A stretch of 64,000 bases of DNA from Locusta migratoria (GCA_026315105.1 CM048750.1:163026549-163090548); one strand, 5' to 3'; positions 23,333-34,100 are shown, numbered from the stretch's first letter. Program-made: numbers and translations. The notes: generated by a model from the sequence alone, not told the origin.

Positions 23333-24029
23333 CATGAAATGGAATTGGGAGACCCAACCTTGTCTGTCATTGTGGGGATGAAGGGCAGCAGCTGGAAAAA
23401 GAAGCCTGCTATTTGGGTGGTGAGGTGAAGGATGAAATGTGCAACGTAGGAAGCGAGCAGCTGTTGCCGGCGGAACTGCAGGGGAGGAACCCCCGATTAG
23501 ACTAGGAGGCTTGTCACCAGACTTGTGCAAAAAGCCCCCATCGCCAGATGGACACCACTATGCATGCCTTGATCTAGAGCTTGCAGTACAGAAGACACTG
23601 CTGAATTGTATTGGAAAATGACTTTCACCGGTAACAATGTACGGATGGGGCCCATGACTGTCCATATTTGGAAACATTCTAAAACAAAAGCAAATGTGTT
23701 TTTTGTACATTATGTTCCCGTAGTCCAGGCAGGATTGTATGAGGGTCTTGTAGAGCTGCAGGAGTGTTGAATGTGAGACTATCCAAACAGTGTGGCTGAG
23801 ACAGTGCAGAATGTTTAGATGTCATCAGCATTTTTGTCTCAGCTGACAAGGGTATGGCCCCCAAGTGAGTCAGTTGTCAAATATCACATCAAGGAATTTA
23901 TGCGTGTCCTCAACATGAAGCAATTCACCACCCGGGTATAGCTCTGGGTCCAGCTGACTGACAGAAGTGCATTACATAGGTTGCAGAGTCCCATGATTGG
24001 GCCTTTTGAATGACTCCCTGCAGCACAAG

Positions 24030-24175
24030 GAAGGTAAACACATACACACGCAAACACACCAAGGTAGACATTTGTAGAAAGCCAGAAGTGGCCATTGGTT
24101 GTGAAAGCTGTTATCTTGTGTTTGTGTGTGTTGTTATTTGTGTCTATCTACGTGCCTGTCCTTTGGGTAAGTTAT
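24030..24175. repeat. Head-to-head Penelope-type end fragments
   Basis: 24,030-24,083 matches the start of the Penelope copies in their minus orientation (ggaaggtaaacacatacac, aggtagacatttgtagaaag). 24,084-24,175 matches the hammerhead-side end in the opposite orientation (ggttgtgaaagctgttatc, gtgtttgtgtgtgttgttat, tttgggtaagt). It is a short inverted pair abutting the mariner element. Confidence 0.5.
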
Positions 24176-24187
24176 TCGAAATTAACA

Positions 24188-26421
24188 CTTGAAAAACCCG
24201 AAATGCGCTGCTAGCGCTCGTCCTGAGGCTCAGGCGTGAACCCCATGCTGCCCCTAATCGCGATGTGATTGACATGCGTAATCGCACTTCCATACTTATC
24301 AAGAGGTTCGAAACGAATAATACAGTCTGCTGCCATCAACTCTCATAAGCACATAATGGTTTCCCTCTTGCACGTTTTGTGTGTCTACATACACAATATG
24401 AACCAGTACCGATCGGTATACACCAGTCAGGTTGTCTTATTTATCCTGCACATCCAAAATAAGGTTTATCGAATGCGTTAAATGACTCATTGTGCCTTTC
24501 GCGCACTCGTTCATCCAGGGTCTAGCTCTACCTAGACACATGTCCAACGTAGTTCCCACTACAGCCACAGTTACCACTTCACCTTGTTTGTGATTTGTGA
24601 CCCATGCAAACTCCTGTACTCCACCACCCTTCGAGCACACCAATTGTTGTTGCTTTGGCGTGCAGTACACCGCTTATCAGTGTAGTTGTGCATCAGAGTA
24701 ATCTAGTGACGGCACGGAGGTAGTACACATTGTGAATAAACATTGTGTTGTGGAACTTATACTGTATTATGTACACACATGAAGATATGGTAGAAATGCT
24801 GCTGATCTATGGAGAATGTACATTGACAGGAAATACGTTATAAGATTGCTTGTTTGTTTATAGTACTGTTAGAGAACATTACAATTATTACGTTAATATG
24901 TCTGTTTTCTACCCTACTCTATATACCTGTACTGTACCCTGTTGTAGGCGGGCGAAATTCTGTTCAGGCAGAACGACTGTACAGAAGACGATTCCCTGAC
25001 AAACCATCGCCTTCGCGCCGGATGTTTGGTCATCTCACATCTCGTCTCCGTGAAACGGAAAGCTTAAATCCAAGACCTAGACATCATCCTAGAACACGCA
25101 CAGATGAACGTGCTGAAGTTGCTGTGCTCACTACCGTAGCTGTGAATCGTCACATCAGCACACATCAAATTGAACGTGAAGTTGGTTTGTCGAAATCAAG
25201 TGCACAGCGTATTCTTAAACATCATAAATTTTATCCTTACCATGTTCATTTACACCAGGATCTTCATGGAAATGACTTCAGCAACAGGGTAACATTTTGT
25301 CAGTGGGCTCAGCAAAAACTTCTCAATAATACAAATTTTTTCGCAGATGTTCTCGTTACCGACGAGGCATCATTCTCCAACAAAGGAATTGTCAATATGA
25401 GGAATATGCATTATTGGTCCGCAGACAATCCAAATTGGCTCCGTCAGGTAGAGCATCAACGTCCGTGGAAAGTGAATGTTTGGTGTGGAATTGTTGCAGA
25501 TACCATTATCAGACCTTTCTTTGTAAATGGCACCCAAAATGGCAGACAGTACTCCAGATTTATATGACACAATCTTCCTGTTCTCTTGGACACCATACCT
25601 CTGAACAGGAGAATGGTCATGTGGTATCAGCATGACGGATGACCTGCACATAACGACTTAAGAGCACGACAACTTCTGAACCGTAAGTTCCCTGGTAGGT
25701 GGATTGGACGTGGTGGCCCAGTTAGGTGGCTTGCCCAATCTCCGGATCTTACACCACTGGATCTTTTTCTCTGGGGAGCAGTGAAGGATGCTGTTTACCA
25801 ACATGGACCAACAACACCAGAGGACATGAAGCAACACATTATTGATGCTTGTACAGCCATCAAAGAGGAAACAGTAGCACGAAGTAGGGCATCCTTCATC
25901 CGCAGAGTGACCCTATGTATGCAAACCAATGGTTATGACTTTGAGCATGATATGTGAACACTATCATTAGTATGTAGTGTGTTTCTACAAAGGGCCATTT
26001 TTCCCAAATCAAAACATTTTTACCTAAACAACGGTAAAACCTTTAGTCCACTTGCTAGTTTCACTAAAACCATCAACATGAATTTTACTATTATGAGTGA
26101 ATGATTCACTGTCACTTGCACTAGATCTACAGTAAAGTAAACTTAAACACTGAACGGCATTATCTTTTTAGTAACGGATTAACGATAAGCGAAGTTAACT
26201 TTGTGACTAATGTTGCGGTACACAGATATGTTACAGAACTGCATCACCCCTAGCCTATGGGATAAATACCTGCTGGAATGTACGACTTTAATGCAGGCTG
26301 GCAGCAGGCCATATTATTCGTTTCGGACCTCTTGGTAAGTATGGAAGTGCGATTACGGGCAGCATAGGTTCACACCTGAGCCTCAGGATGTGGGCTAGCA
26401 GCGCATTTAGGGTTTTTCAAG
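24188..26421 (+). mobile_element. Nearly complete mariner-like element with long terminal inverted repeats
   Basis: The outer ends CTTGAAAAACCC (24,188-24,199) and GGGTTTTTCAAG (26,410-26,421) begin imperfect inverted repeats running to about 24,337 and 26,299. The left repeat holds a 17-bp extra segment around a repeated taatcgc. Inside is a full-length but mutated transposase. TIRs of about 120-150 bp are long for mariner-like elements. I see no clear TA duplication at the edges. A 77-codon antisense frame (24,437-24,670) lies between the left TIR and the transposase. Confidence 0.85.
24769..25957 (+). pseudogene. Mariner-like transposase with apparent intron and two nonsense codons
   Basis: A start at ATG 24,769 gives MYTHEDMVEMLLIYGE. 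Removing 24,818-24,947 (gtacat...ttgtag) restores YGECGRNSVQAERLYRRRFP, the helix-turn-helix beginning typical of this transposase group. The core follows with VLVTDEASFSNKGIVNMRNM (first Asp), WYQHDG (second Asp) and SPDLTPLDLFLWGAVKDAVY (third Asp, DDD type). It ends at TGA 25,955-25,957, about 352 residues with stops ignored. In-frame stops at 25,565 and 25,640 truncate it just before the second Asp block, yet no frameshift is seen, so inactivation looks recent. Confidence 0.8.
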
Positions 26422-26800
26422 CATCAAATTTGCGTCGCAATATCTCGGGATGTAATTGGAATATTTCGATGCAATCAATGCCATTGTTTATATGATTTGT
26501 CATGCTATGGATTGCTGAAGAAAAAATATAGGATGTCCATTAAAACAAAACATAAGTTTGTGTTAAAAAACACATTTGATTTCGTTTTAGAATGTTTCCA
26601 AATATGTACATTCATGGGCCCCAGCCGAACATTGATACCAGTGAAAGTCATTTTCCAATAGCTGTTCTTGTTCCAGAAATATTTTGGGTGGACAAGATAG
26701 CTGGGACACCCTGTATGTGTGTGTATATATTGTTTGACTTACCCAAGGCACTGGCTCGACATGAAGAAACACAAATAAAAACACACACAAACATTCAATC

Positions 26801-26828
26801 TTTCACAACCGTTGGTTGCTTCTTCAGG
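26801..26828 (-). ncRNA. Hammerhead-like core at the 3' side of Penelope copy 1
   Basis: CTGAAGA, one A, helix II GCAACC/GGTTGT with AAC loop (last pair G-T), GAAA. It lies on the element's coding strand downstream of the endonuclease, where Penelope pseudo-LTR hammerheads are reported. It ties the motif to a protein-coding Penelope element in this window. Confidence 0.4.
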
Positions 26829-27225
26829 AAAAGAGGAAGGAAGGAGAGGAGAAAGGGAAGGATACGAGTTTTAAGGAAGTGGGAAAGGAGTCATTCCAAT
26901 TCCAGGAGTGGAAGGATTTACCTTAGGGGAGAAGAAAGGAAGGTAAACAAATACACACCCACTCACACGTATCCACAAGCAAATACACCTAGGCAGACAC
27001 TTGTAGAAAGCAAAGAAGTTGGTCAGAGATACCACTTGTTCTGTCCTCAGAACCGAGGCAAAGATGTTAAAGATGGTGGGCGAGAATTTGAACTTAGCGG
27101 AGGTTGAGACCAGGTGGGCAATGGGAAGAGAGAATATGTTGAAGGGCAAGTTCCTATCTCCAGAGTTCTGAAAGATTGGTGTTGGTGGGAAGTATCTAGA
27201 TAACCGGGACGGTGTAACACTGTGG

Positions 27226-27429
27226 CTAGATGTGCTGGCCGCGCACTAAGGCGTGTTTAGCCACAGGGTGATCCTCATTACCAACAAACACTGTCTGCCT
27301 GTGACCGTTCATGCAAATGGACAGTTTGTTGCAGGTCATTCCCACATAGAAAGCTTCACAGTGCAGGCATGTCAGTTGGTAAATCACATGGGTGCTATCG
27401 CAAGTGGCTCTGCCCTTGATTGTGTACAC
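27226..27429 (-). pseudogene. Penelope copy 1 GIY-YIG endonuclease
   Basis: The frame reads MYTIKGRATCDSTHVIYQLT then CLHCEAFYVGMTCNKLS and KHALV. The paired cysteines before the Y-V-G-M-T motif are the Penelope form of the GIY-YIG nuclease that nicks target DNA. The catalytic Arg of the next helix reads Cys (LSICMNGHR), so it is probably inactive. It is separated from RT by further decayed linker (27,438-27,638). Confidence 0.75.
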
Positions 27430-27794
27430 CTTCTGAGTTACAGGACTGGATTAAGTGGTGGTGGAAGGGTGCATAGGGCAGGTTTTACAATGGGGCAGTT
27501 ACATGGGTAGTAGCCAGAAGGTAGGGAAGGTGGTTTGGGACTTTCATAGGAATGGACTAGAAGGTTACGAAGGTTAGGTGGGCGGCGGAAAGACACTCTC
27601 GGTGGAGTGGGAAGGATCTCATGAAGTATAGATCTCATTTCAGGGCACGAGTTAAGGAAGTCGTATCCTTACTCGAGATTCACATTCAGAGTCTGCTCCA
27701 GTCCTGGAAAATATCCGGTGACAAGAGGGGCACTTCTGGGGTTCTTCTGTGGAAGATTCTGAATTTGGGGGGATGAGGAATTGGGTCTGGCAAT

Positions 27795-29563
27795 TTACTT
27801 CTGTACCAGATCAGGAGGATAGCTGTGGGATGTGAAAGCTGTTATTAGGTTACTGGTATACTGGTTCAGGGATTCACGACTGGAGCAGACTCGTTTGCCA
27901 TGACGACCTAAGCTGTAGGGATGGGAATGTTTGATGTGGAATGGATGGCAGCTGTCATAATTGAGGTACTGTTGTTTAATGATTGGTTTGATGTGGACGG
28001 ATGTGTGAAGTTGACAGATGGAGGTCGACATTGAGGAAAGTGGCATGGCATTTGGAATAGGATCAGGTGAATTTGATGGGACCAAAGGAGTTTAGGTTGA
28101 AGAGGAAATTCTGGAGTTGTTCTTCATTGTGAGTCCAGATCATGAAGATGTCATCAATGAATCTATACCAAACTTCGGGGTGACAAGCTTGGGTATGCAG
28201 GAAGGCTTCCTCTAAGTGCCCCATAAATAAATTTGTGTACGAGGGGGCCATCCTGGTTCCCATGGCTATTCCTTTTAGTTGTTGGTATGTCTGGCCCTCA
28301 AAAGTGAAGAAGTTGTGGGTTAGGATGAAGTTGGCTGGGGTATTAAGGAAAGAGGTTTTAAGTAGGCAGTAGGTGATTGGCATGAAAGAAAATACTCCAT
28401 CGCAGCGAGGCCCTGGGCATGTGGTATATGTGTGTATAAGGAAGTGGCATCAATGGTTACAAGGATGGTTTCTGGAGGTAACAAGCTGGGTAAGGATTTC
28501 AGGCAATCAAGGAAGTGGTTGGTGTCTTTGATGAAGAATGGGAGACTGCCCATGATGGGTTGAAGGTGTTGATCTATGTAGGCAGAGATTCGTTCTGTAG
28601 GGGCTTGGAAACCGGCCACAATGGGACGGCTGGGATGATTGGGTTTGAGGATCTTGGGAAGTAGGTAGAAGGTGGTAGTGAGGGGTGTCGGTGGGGTCAT
28701 GAGGTTAATGAAGTCAAGTGAAAGGTTTTGTAGGGGGCCTAAGGCTTTGAGGATTCCTTGAAGCTCTGCCTGGACATCAGGGATGGGATTGTCTTGACAA
28801 ACTTTGTAGGTAGTGTTGTCTGAAAGCTGACGCAGTCCCTCAGCCACCTACTCCCGCTGATCAAGTACCACGGTTGTGGATCCCTTGTCAGGTGGGAGAA
28901 TGACGATGGAATGGTCAGCCTTCAGATGATGGATAGCTCGGGATACAGCTGCGGTAACTTTGTGAGTAGGATTAAGGTTTCTCAGGAAAGACTGAGAGGC
29001 AAGGTTGGAAGTAAGGAATTCCTGGAAGGTTTGAAGAGGGTGATTTTGAGAAAGAGCGGGTGGTTCTCGCAGTGACGGAGGACGGAACTGTTCCAGGCAA
29101 GGTTCAATTTGAGTGATGTCTTGGGGAGCTGGATCATTAGGAGTAGGATTATTTTTCTTCATGGCAAAGTGATATCTCCAGCAAAGACTACAAGTATAGG
29201 TTAGTAAATCTTTGACAAGGGCTGTTTGGTTGAATTTGGAAGTAGGGCTAAAGTTGAGGCCTTTCAATAGGACAGAAGTTTCAGATTGGGAGAGAGGTTT
29301 AGAAGAGAGGTTGACTACTGCTGAATTGGGATGTTGTGGTTCCAGATTGTGTGGAGTAGGATTTGAAGGTTTGGGGGGGGGGGGGGCAGGAGTGGAGCTG
29401 GAAGTGGGAGATTGAGTAGACGGGAGAGACTGGGTTTCTGTGCAATAAGAGGAGCTTGAGGTTTATTGTAGGGGTTGTTGAGGGAGAGTGTGTTGCCTTT
29501 CCGGAGGTGGGTGACAAGGAGTTGGGATAGTTTTTTGAGGTCGAGGGTGACATGCTGTTCCAA
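27795..29563 (-). pseudogene. Penelope copy 1 reverse transcriptase
   Basis: The N-terminal part (28,848-29,267) contains VTAAVSRAIHHLKADHSIVI and LPPDKGSTTVVLDQRE. A single nonsense codon replaces the Tyr seen in copy 2 (LDQQEYVAEGLRQL). RT continues at 28,320-28,847 (TFYLLPKILKPNHPSRPIV, VTIDATSLYTHIPHAQG). A frameshift near 28,380 leads to 28,063-28,383 with GIAMGTRMAPSYTNLFMG and the catalytic FIDDIFMIW. A second shift leads to 27,795-28,085 (thumb, QQYLNYDSCHPFHIKHSHPY). Motifs and spacing are those of Penelope RT, which is related to telomerase. The catalytic Asp pair is intact. Confidence 0.85.
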
Positions 29564-29745
29564 TTTGCGGTTGGCCTGTAAGAGGATGTTCTGAACTGTG
29601 GGTGTGGATGTGGGAGTGGAAAGGTTGAGGATTTTGATTAGGGATAGGAGTTGACAGGTGTGTTCATTGGCGGAGTTGATGTATAGGTACTCCCAAATTG
29701 TTTAATAATGATTTTGCAGCCAAGATCGCATTTTTCATTTATTAT

Positions 29746-29784
29746 GTTAGCGGTTTCAGTGTGCTCGACGTCATCTTCAGACCT
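29746..29784 (-). ncRNA. Hammerhead-like motif, left arm of foldback B
   Basis: Minus strand: CTGAAGA, T, GACGT...ACAC, TGAAACCGCTAAC. The GAAA block is kept but the base before it is altered, and helix III (ACCGGT in the presumed ancestor) has one change. Helix II is weaker than in the right arm. Confidence 0.3.
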
Positions 29785-29864
29785 GTCGTAATTTACATAA
29801 CTTCACAACATTTTTTATATACTAAAAGAGTACATCCAGGTTGAGGCGTCACCAAACATAAAAT

Positions 29865-30082
29865 TTCTAGTCACAAATCAAATGTTCAAATGTTTGTATA
29901 GTCTATGGGACTTAACTACAAGGTCATCAGTCCCTAAACTTACAAACTACTTACGAACTAGGACGGCACAAATATCCATGCCTGAGGGGGGATTCGAACC
30001 CCCAACCGTAGTGGCCATGCAGACCGTGACTGGAGCGCCTTAGTCCCCTCGGCCACCGTGGCTGGCGCTTCTAGTCACAAAT
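29865..30082 (-). mobile_element. Full-length tRNA-derived SINE with 14-bp target duplication
   Basis: The duplication ttctagtcacaaat lies at 29,865-29,878 and 30,069-30,082. On the minus strand the element starts with a tRNA-Leu/Ser-like head (gccacggtggccgaggggac, A box) and has a B box within gggggttcgaatccccc. It ends in a tttgaacattt-type tail on the left. It inserted into the left arm of foldback B and is therefore younger than it. Confidence 0.85.
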
Positions 30083-30272
30083 AAAATAAATACATCCATC
30101 TTCTAATGGTTCTGAATCGAGGTGACTTTGAAGTATCTCACTTCAGAACCATTAGAAGATGGATGTGACTAGAAGATTATTTGTGACTAGAAATTTTATG
30201 TTTGGTGACGCCTCAACCTGGATGTACTCTCTGAGTATATAAAAAATGTTTTGAAGTGATGTAAATTACGAC

Positions 30273-30311
30273 AGGTCTGAAGATAGCGTCGAGCACACCG
30301 AAACTGGTAAC
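30273..30311 (+). ncRNA. Hammerhead-like motif, right arm of foldback B
   Basis: CTGAAGA, T, AGCGT...ACACC, GAAAC, then TGGTAAC. Helix III can form as AC/GT with a TG loop, leaving GTA as cleavage triplet. Only two base pairs of helix I (GT/AC) are clear. A close single copy is at 30,809-30,847. Confidence 0.4.
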
Positions 30312-30409
30312 ATAATAAATGAAAAATGCAATCTTGGCTGCAAAATCATTATTAAACAATTATAGATTGCCCCATCGAACAATGAGCTCCTTATGTAACT
30401 CCCAAATTG

Positions 30410-30470
30410 ATTGAAGCAATTGATTTATATACCATATTTAATGTATATAAAAAATCAATTGCTTCACAGG
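30410..30470. repeat. Short perfect-arm palindrome
   Basis: tgaagcaattgatt near 30,412 pairs with aatcaattgcttca ending near 30,467 around an AT-rich loop. It directly follows the right target duplication of foldback B. Its function is unknown; it could be the core of another small inverted-repeat element. Confidence 0.45.
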
Positions 30471-30699
30471 CAAAGACCATAGGTAGTAGATAATCTATTG
30501 TACATGTAACATCTCTGAATATGATTTCCCACCTAATAGTCAATATTGTGCTTCACTTCAGTCAGTACTGAGTTTGATTCTGAAGTGCCTCTAATGTAGA
30601 CCTTGATGGATTCAGTCATTTTATTATTGACATGTAAATTTTATTTGCATGACACATCAATGGATGTTTACCAATGTGCTATGTTAGAAATTGTTGTTA

Positions 30700-30945
30700 T
30701 AGCAGTGATGTAAAAAATTATGACAGGTATGTAATTATGTAATAGTAGATAGATAAGATTTTCTGCTATATATAATGCAGCTCATTTTGTAAAAAAACTT
30801 GATATATTAGGTCTGAAGATGGCGTCTAGCACACCGAAACCAGTCATATAATTAAAAGAAGATAGCGATCTTGGCTGAAAACCTCTTATTAAACAATTCT
30901 AGATCACCCCAACAATGTGTTCCTTACATAAATTACAAGTGTTAA
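30700..30945 (+). repeat. Single (non-inverted) copy of the foldback B end
   Basis: It carries the same blocks as the right arm of B: gatgtaaa, gacagg, the core at 30,809-30,847 (CTGAAGA...CACCGAAACCAGTCAT), tcttggctg, attaaacaattctagat, then the tail ccttacataaatta. The tail occurs here on the same side of the core as in B, which shows it is a fixed part of the repeat unit. Confidence 0.6.
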
Positions 30946-31300
30946 AAATTTCCTCAATATGTTTGTTAACCTTGGTTGTCAGAAAAGTAGAAATGAGAAT
31001 TACAAATAAGAATGATAGATACTGAAAGAGAAGGTCATAAAAATACCTGAGATAGAAATATTAGACTCAATAAAGGTTCCAGACAAAATTATGGACAGCT
31101 AAAGATAGAATATGATAAGATAAAGAGAAGGCACTAAATTCATCTATCATTTTCAGAACACCATTGCTACAGTTTTAATATGGGTATTTGCCTCAATAAT
31201 TTTCTCAGTGTGAAAGTTTTGAACTCAGTCCTGATCTATTTCTTACCTCTCAACATCACACATTCTTGATAATGATGTTAGCCTCCAAAAATACACATAC

Positions 31301-31441
31301 CTGCACAAATAATGGTAGAAATGTCCACCACTCTTTTCCCTCGCATTCTTGCTCGTCCCTGTAGGGAAGGTCTTCCAGGCTCTGCCAAATCTAATGTATC
31401 TGATGTTCTAATGGTTTTTACAGGAACTTCACCACTTTTTC
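31301..31441 (-). CDS. Internal exon of unrecognised minus-strand host gene
   Basis: The 141-bp open segment has acceptor acttgtgttttag and donor TGTGCAG|gtatgt on the minus strand, phase 1 in and 1 out. It encodes VPVKTIRTSDTLDLAEPGRP and then SLQGRARMRGKRVVDISTII. The composition is that of a conserved protein, with a basic RARMRGKR patch. I do not recognise a domain. It joins in phase to exon 17,835-17,966. The preceding visible exon (52,532-52,692) ends in phase 2, so at least one exon between them is unseen. Confidence 0.65.
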
Positions 31442-32160
31442 CTAAAACACAAGTAAAGGTTTACTGGACAGGTAGCATAATGCTTGACATTACCTTATAT
31501 CACAATATTAAGTTCAAACCAGAATCTATGAAGCTGGCAAAGAGAAAATGGTTAAAATCTTGAATCAGTGTGTCTTTTTGTAAGTAATTCATTTGGGAAA
31601 TTTGAATACATGCACAGTTCAACAGGAAGATAAATGATGTAAGAAAATTGGAGCAACTGCATGTTCAGAGCTTCCTTTTTGGAAGTAAGTTTCCAAGGCA
31701 CTCACAGATACTTTGAGTTTTGTCTAAATCTAACCATTTCTAATTCAAACAATCCAAAATTTCTAGAGTTTGCATACCTTTTACAGGTTGTAATAGAAAA
31801 TTATGAAATAGATATCATTGTTGTTGCTACTGATTTTCTAACCATTATATCTGTTGACTACCACACAGACACAATCAAGCAAACTGCTACATACTATTCA
31901 GCTGCTGGACAAAGTCCTTCGCCATATGTAGACAACAATACTCTCATTCATTCACACAAATACACCTCAAAAATAAATGGCAACTTATCTTTGACTGATA
32001 TACTCTGACTACAACTGTATCAGAAAGAGCAACAAGTTTTGTTGGAGTGGACAGTGGGAACACAGAATAGGCATAGGGTGTGGAGTAGAAGGAATAGCAG
32101 AGAAGGGGTGGCACAAGATGAAAGTGTTTACTGTGGGAACATGCAGGCAACAGACGTGAT
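31442..32160. other. Intron-like stretch with an uninterpreted plus-strand frame
   Basis: A 115-codon plus frame at 31,661-32,008 contains an acceptor-like catacctttttacag context (about 31,775) followed by VVIENYEIDIIVVATDFLTI. It resembles a possible exon but no donor is evident and the frame runs into repeat-like sequence. I leave it unassigned. Confidence 0.3.
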
Positions 32161-32161
32161 A

Positions 32162-33674
32162 CAGGGTGTCCATAAAAGGGCTCCCTGATTTCAAAATTAA
32201 ATATCTTGAAAACAAATATTGATAGAGAAATGCAGTAAATGGTATGTTTATTGTGAAAGCTGTAGGAAGTTTATACAGCAGTTTGAAATTATAGTTACAA
32301 AAGCTGCTAACAGATGACGCTGTAATCGCCATATGTAATGCCTAGTATGAATAGTGATCCGAAGCGCAAAGCGATCATTTCCATTATTGAAACATAAAAG
32401 GAGGTTAGCGTACCGAAGGAAGAGATTAAAACCATGTACTCCATTGAACAACGCATTTTTTCTGGTGCTAGAGCACCACAGGTTAGAAGAGAGTCCTACA
32501 TCAACAACAAGCCAAAGTTTTCAAGCACGATTTAATTTTCCAAAAGGACCTGATGCGAAAACCATTTGTACGCTCTCCGCAAAATTTCAGGCAGCGTAAC
32601 AGATGATCTAGTGGGGCATGTTGGCCGCAAGCAAACTGCAGTTATGCCTGAAAATTTCGCCACAGTTTCTGGAATTATTCAGCGAAATCCAATGTCATCC
32701 GTCTTTAGCATTGCATTCGAGACTGGTTTTAAGTGTTCCAGCATGCAGAAAATACAGAGAAAGAGCCTACACATGTTTCCATTCAAAATTCAAACGCACC
32801 AGGCCACACTCGTACGAGCTGTGCAACAAAGGATTGCCTTTGCTAATCAGACACTCACAATGATTGATAGTGAAGGATTTGATGTTGGCTGCATCTGGTT
32901 TAGAGATGAAGCACATTTCCACCTGAATGGATACTTGAATAAGCAGAACTGGCAATTTTGGGGTTCCGAAAAACCATATCGGTGTGAAGCAAAACCCCTG
33001 TATTCTCCTAAAGTTACTGTGTGGGCTGCAGTATGCAGTATGCATTATTGGCCCTTTTTTCATTCGAGAAACGGTCACTGGTGCACGTTACATTGCAATT
33101 TTGGAACTGAATGGTTTATGCAAGATGGAACAAGTCTTTCGCTTTCTTGAGGAATACTTTGGGAATCGAGTAATTGCTTTGGAATATCCCAAATTTACTG
33201 GTGCAGGCATGGATTGGCCTCCATATTCGCCAGATTTGACTCCCTGTGACTTTTTTTTGTGGGGCACAGTGAAAGACACGGTCTACCCGAAGCATCCCGC
33301 CATGCTGGTCGAGCTTGAATCAGCGATATCTATGGCATGTGAATCCATTTCGGTTGAGTCACCACGAAATGTATTGGCAAATTTCATTCTACGTTTGCGC
33401 CACCTCTGTAGTGCCAATGGTGAACATTTTGAAAACATTGTGATGTGATTGTTTGCAAAGAGTGTTTTCATACGATTATTTCACTTATGTATGCTGATAT
33501 GAGCTGTACAGCATACAGCACCATCTTTAGCAGCTTTTGTAACTATTATTTCAAACTGCTGTATAAACTTCTTACAGCTTTCACAATAAACATACCATTT
33601 ACTGCATTCCTCTATCGATCTTTGTTTTTAGATATTTAATTTTGAAATCAGGGAGCCCTTTTCTGGACACCTTG
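32162..33674 (+). mobile_element. Mariner-like element with about 130-bp TIRs and TA duplications
   Basis: TA at 32,160-32,161 and 33,675-33,676 flank CAGGGTGTCC and GGACACCTTG. The inverted repeats continue about 130-150 bp inward (tgatttcaaaattaaatatc; agtttatacagcagtttgaa) with few mismatches. One mutated transposase fills the interior. The structure is complete, so only the transposase is dead. Confidence 0.9.
32434..33448 (+). pseudogene. Mariner-like transposase relic (DDD type)
   Basis: It starts MYSIEQRIFLVLEHHRLEES (32,434), then changes frame with stops. The frame 32,566-33,150 holds the end of the DNA-binding region and the first catalytic block FRDEAHFHLNGYLNKQNWQF, followed by SPKVTVWAAV. 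A deletion at about 33,100-33,130 removes residues around WFMQDG (second Asp kept). The last frame 32,984-33,448 has WPPYSPDLTPCDFFLWGTVK (third Asp) and the C-terminal helices ending ENIVM. There are several frameshifts, so it is older than the element at 24.2 kb. A relative lies at 52.7-53.5 kb. Confidence 0.85.
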
Positions 33675-33676
33675 TA

Positions 33677-34100
33677 AATCCAGTTACTAAAAGGAAAAGT
33701 AATTTTTAACATTTTTGCCAAGAATCTTGCCAATGACCAATTAACTCCAAATTCTTACACGATACTATAACAAACATTTGGACTGTCATAGGCTACATAT
33801 TTTTCAAACAAATGTACTATTGTCATGTATTTGTATTACATACAAATCTACAGTTTTGTTCAAATCTTCATGAAATTTTTCACACTTGACCTTGAAAATA
33901 AGAGGAAGGTCACTGTTTACATAAAATTTAGTATGGCGCATAACGAGGGTACTTTACATACAGACTTCGACAGCAGACTACATTTTTTCTTGTGACCTTT
34001 AAAAAATAAATAAATTAAAAATGCACACTCAGGACTTCAAAACAAGAGGAATAGAAATAGAAGACGAGAGAGGAGATGGACTAAACAGAGTATCGAATAA
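33677..34100. other. AT-rich stretch, probably Helitron interior
   Basis: No coding or terminal repeat is recognised. It immediately precedes a Helitron-type 3' end, so part may be Helitron sequence with an unlocated 5' TC end. Confidence 0.3.

Larger units (their letters stand above)
22077..24025 (-). pseudogene. LINE copy 3 (5'-truncated): RT thumb and RNase H
   Basis: This is a third, more decayed copy of the I-superfamily LINE. The RT thumb region is recognisable at 23,273-24,000. RNase H follows at 22,519-22,743, where the usual TDGS reads TDCS (VVFTDCSLVDSCAGCAYVHG), and at 22,077-22,538 with IYSDFLSGLQILDQFLPK. It lacks ORF1, endonuclease and most of RT. The coding stretch is split by a foldback insertion (22,886-23,332). 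The 5' truncation point is near 24,025, where Penelope-type sequence starts. Confidence 0.8.
26690..29688 (-). mobile_element. Penelope-like element copy 1
   Basis: A minus-strand element with RT (27,795-29,563) then GIY-YIG endonuclease (27,226-27,429), followed at its 3' side by a CT-rich stretch, a hammerhead-like core (26,801-26,828) and gtgtgtgttt. This RT-then-endonuclease order defines Penelope-like elements. The right end is interrupted by foldback B, whose target duplication starts at 29,689. Copy 2 (48.6-50.9 kb) matches it closely. Confidence 0.85.
29689..30409. mobile_element. Foldback insertion B (inverted Penelope-type ends) with nested SINE
   Basis: A 12-bp direct repeat, actcccaaattg, flanks it at 29,689-29,700 and 30,398-30,409. 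The left arm starts tttaataatgattttgcagc and the right arm ends with its inverse at 30,361. The arms run inward about 210-230 bp to a centre near 30,120-30,140. A one-sided tail of about 36 bp (30,362-30,397) follows the right arm. A SINE with its own duplication lies in the left arm. Each arm carries a hammerhead-like motif. No coding is present. Confidence 0.8.

Noticed and set aside
26592..27107. 171-codon plus frame
   Set aside because: It lies antisense to the noncoding 3' part of Penelope copy 1 and is rich in Arg/Lys/Glu from the purine-rich strand.
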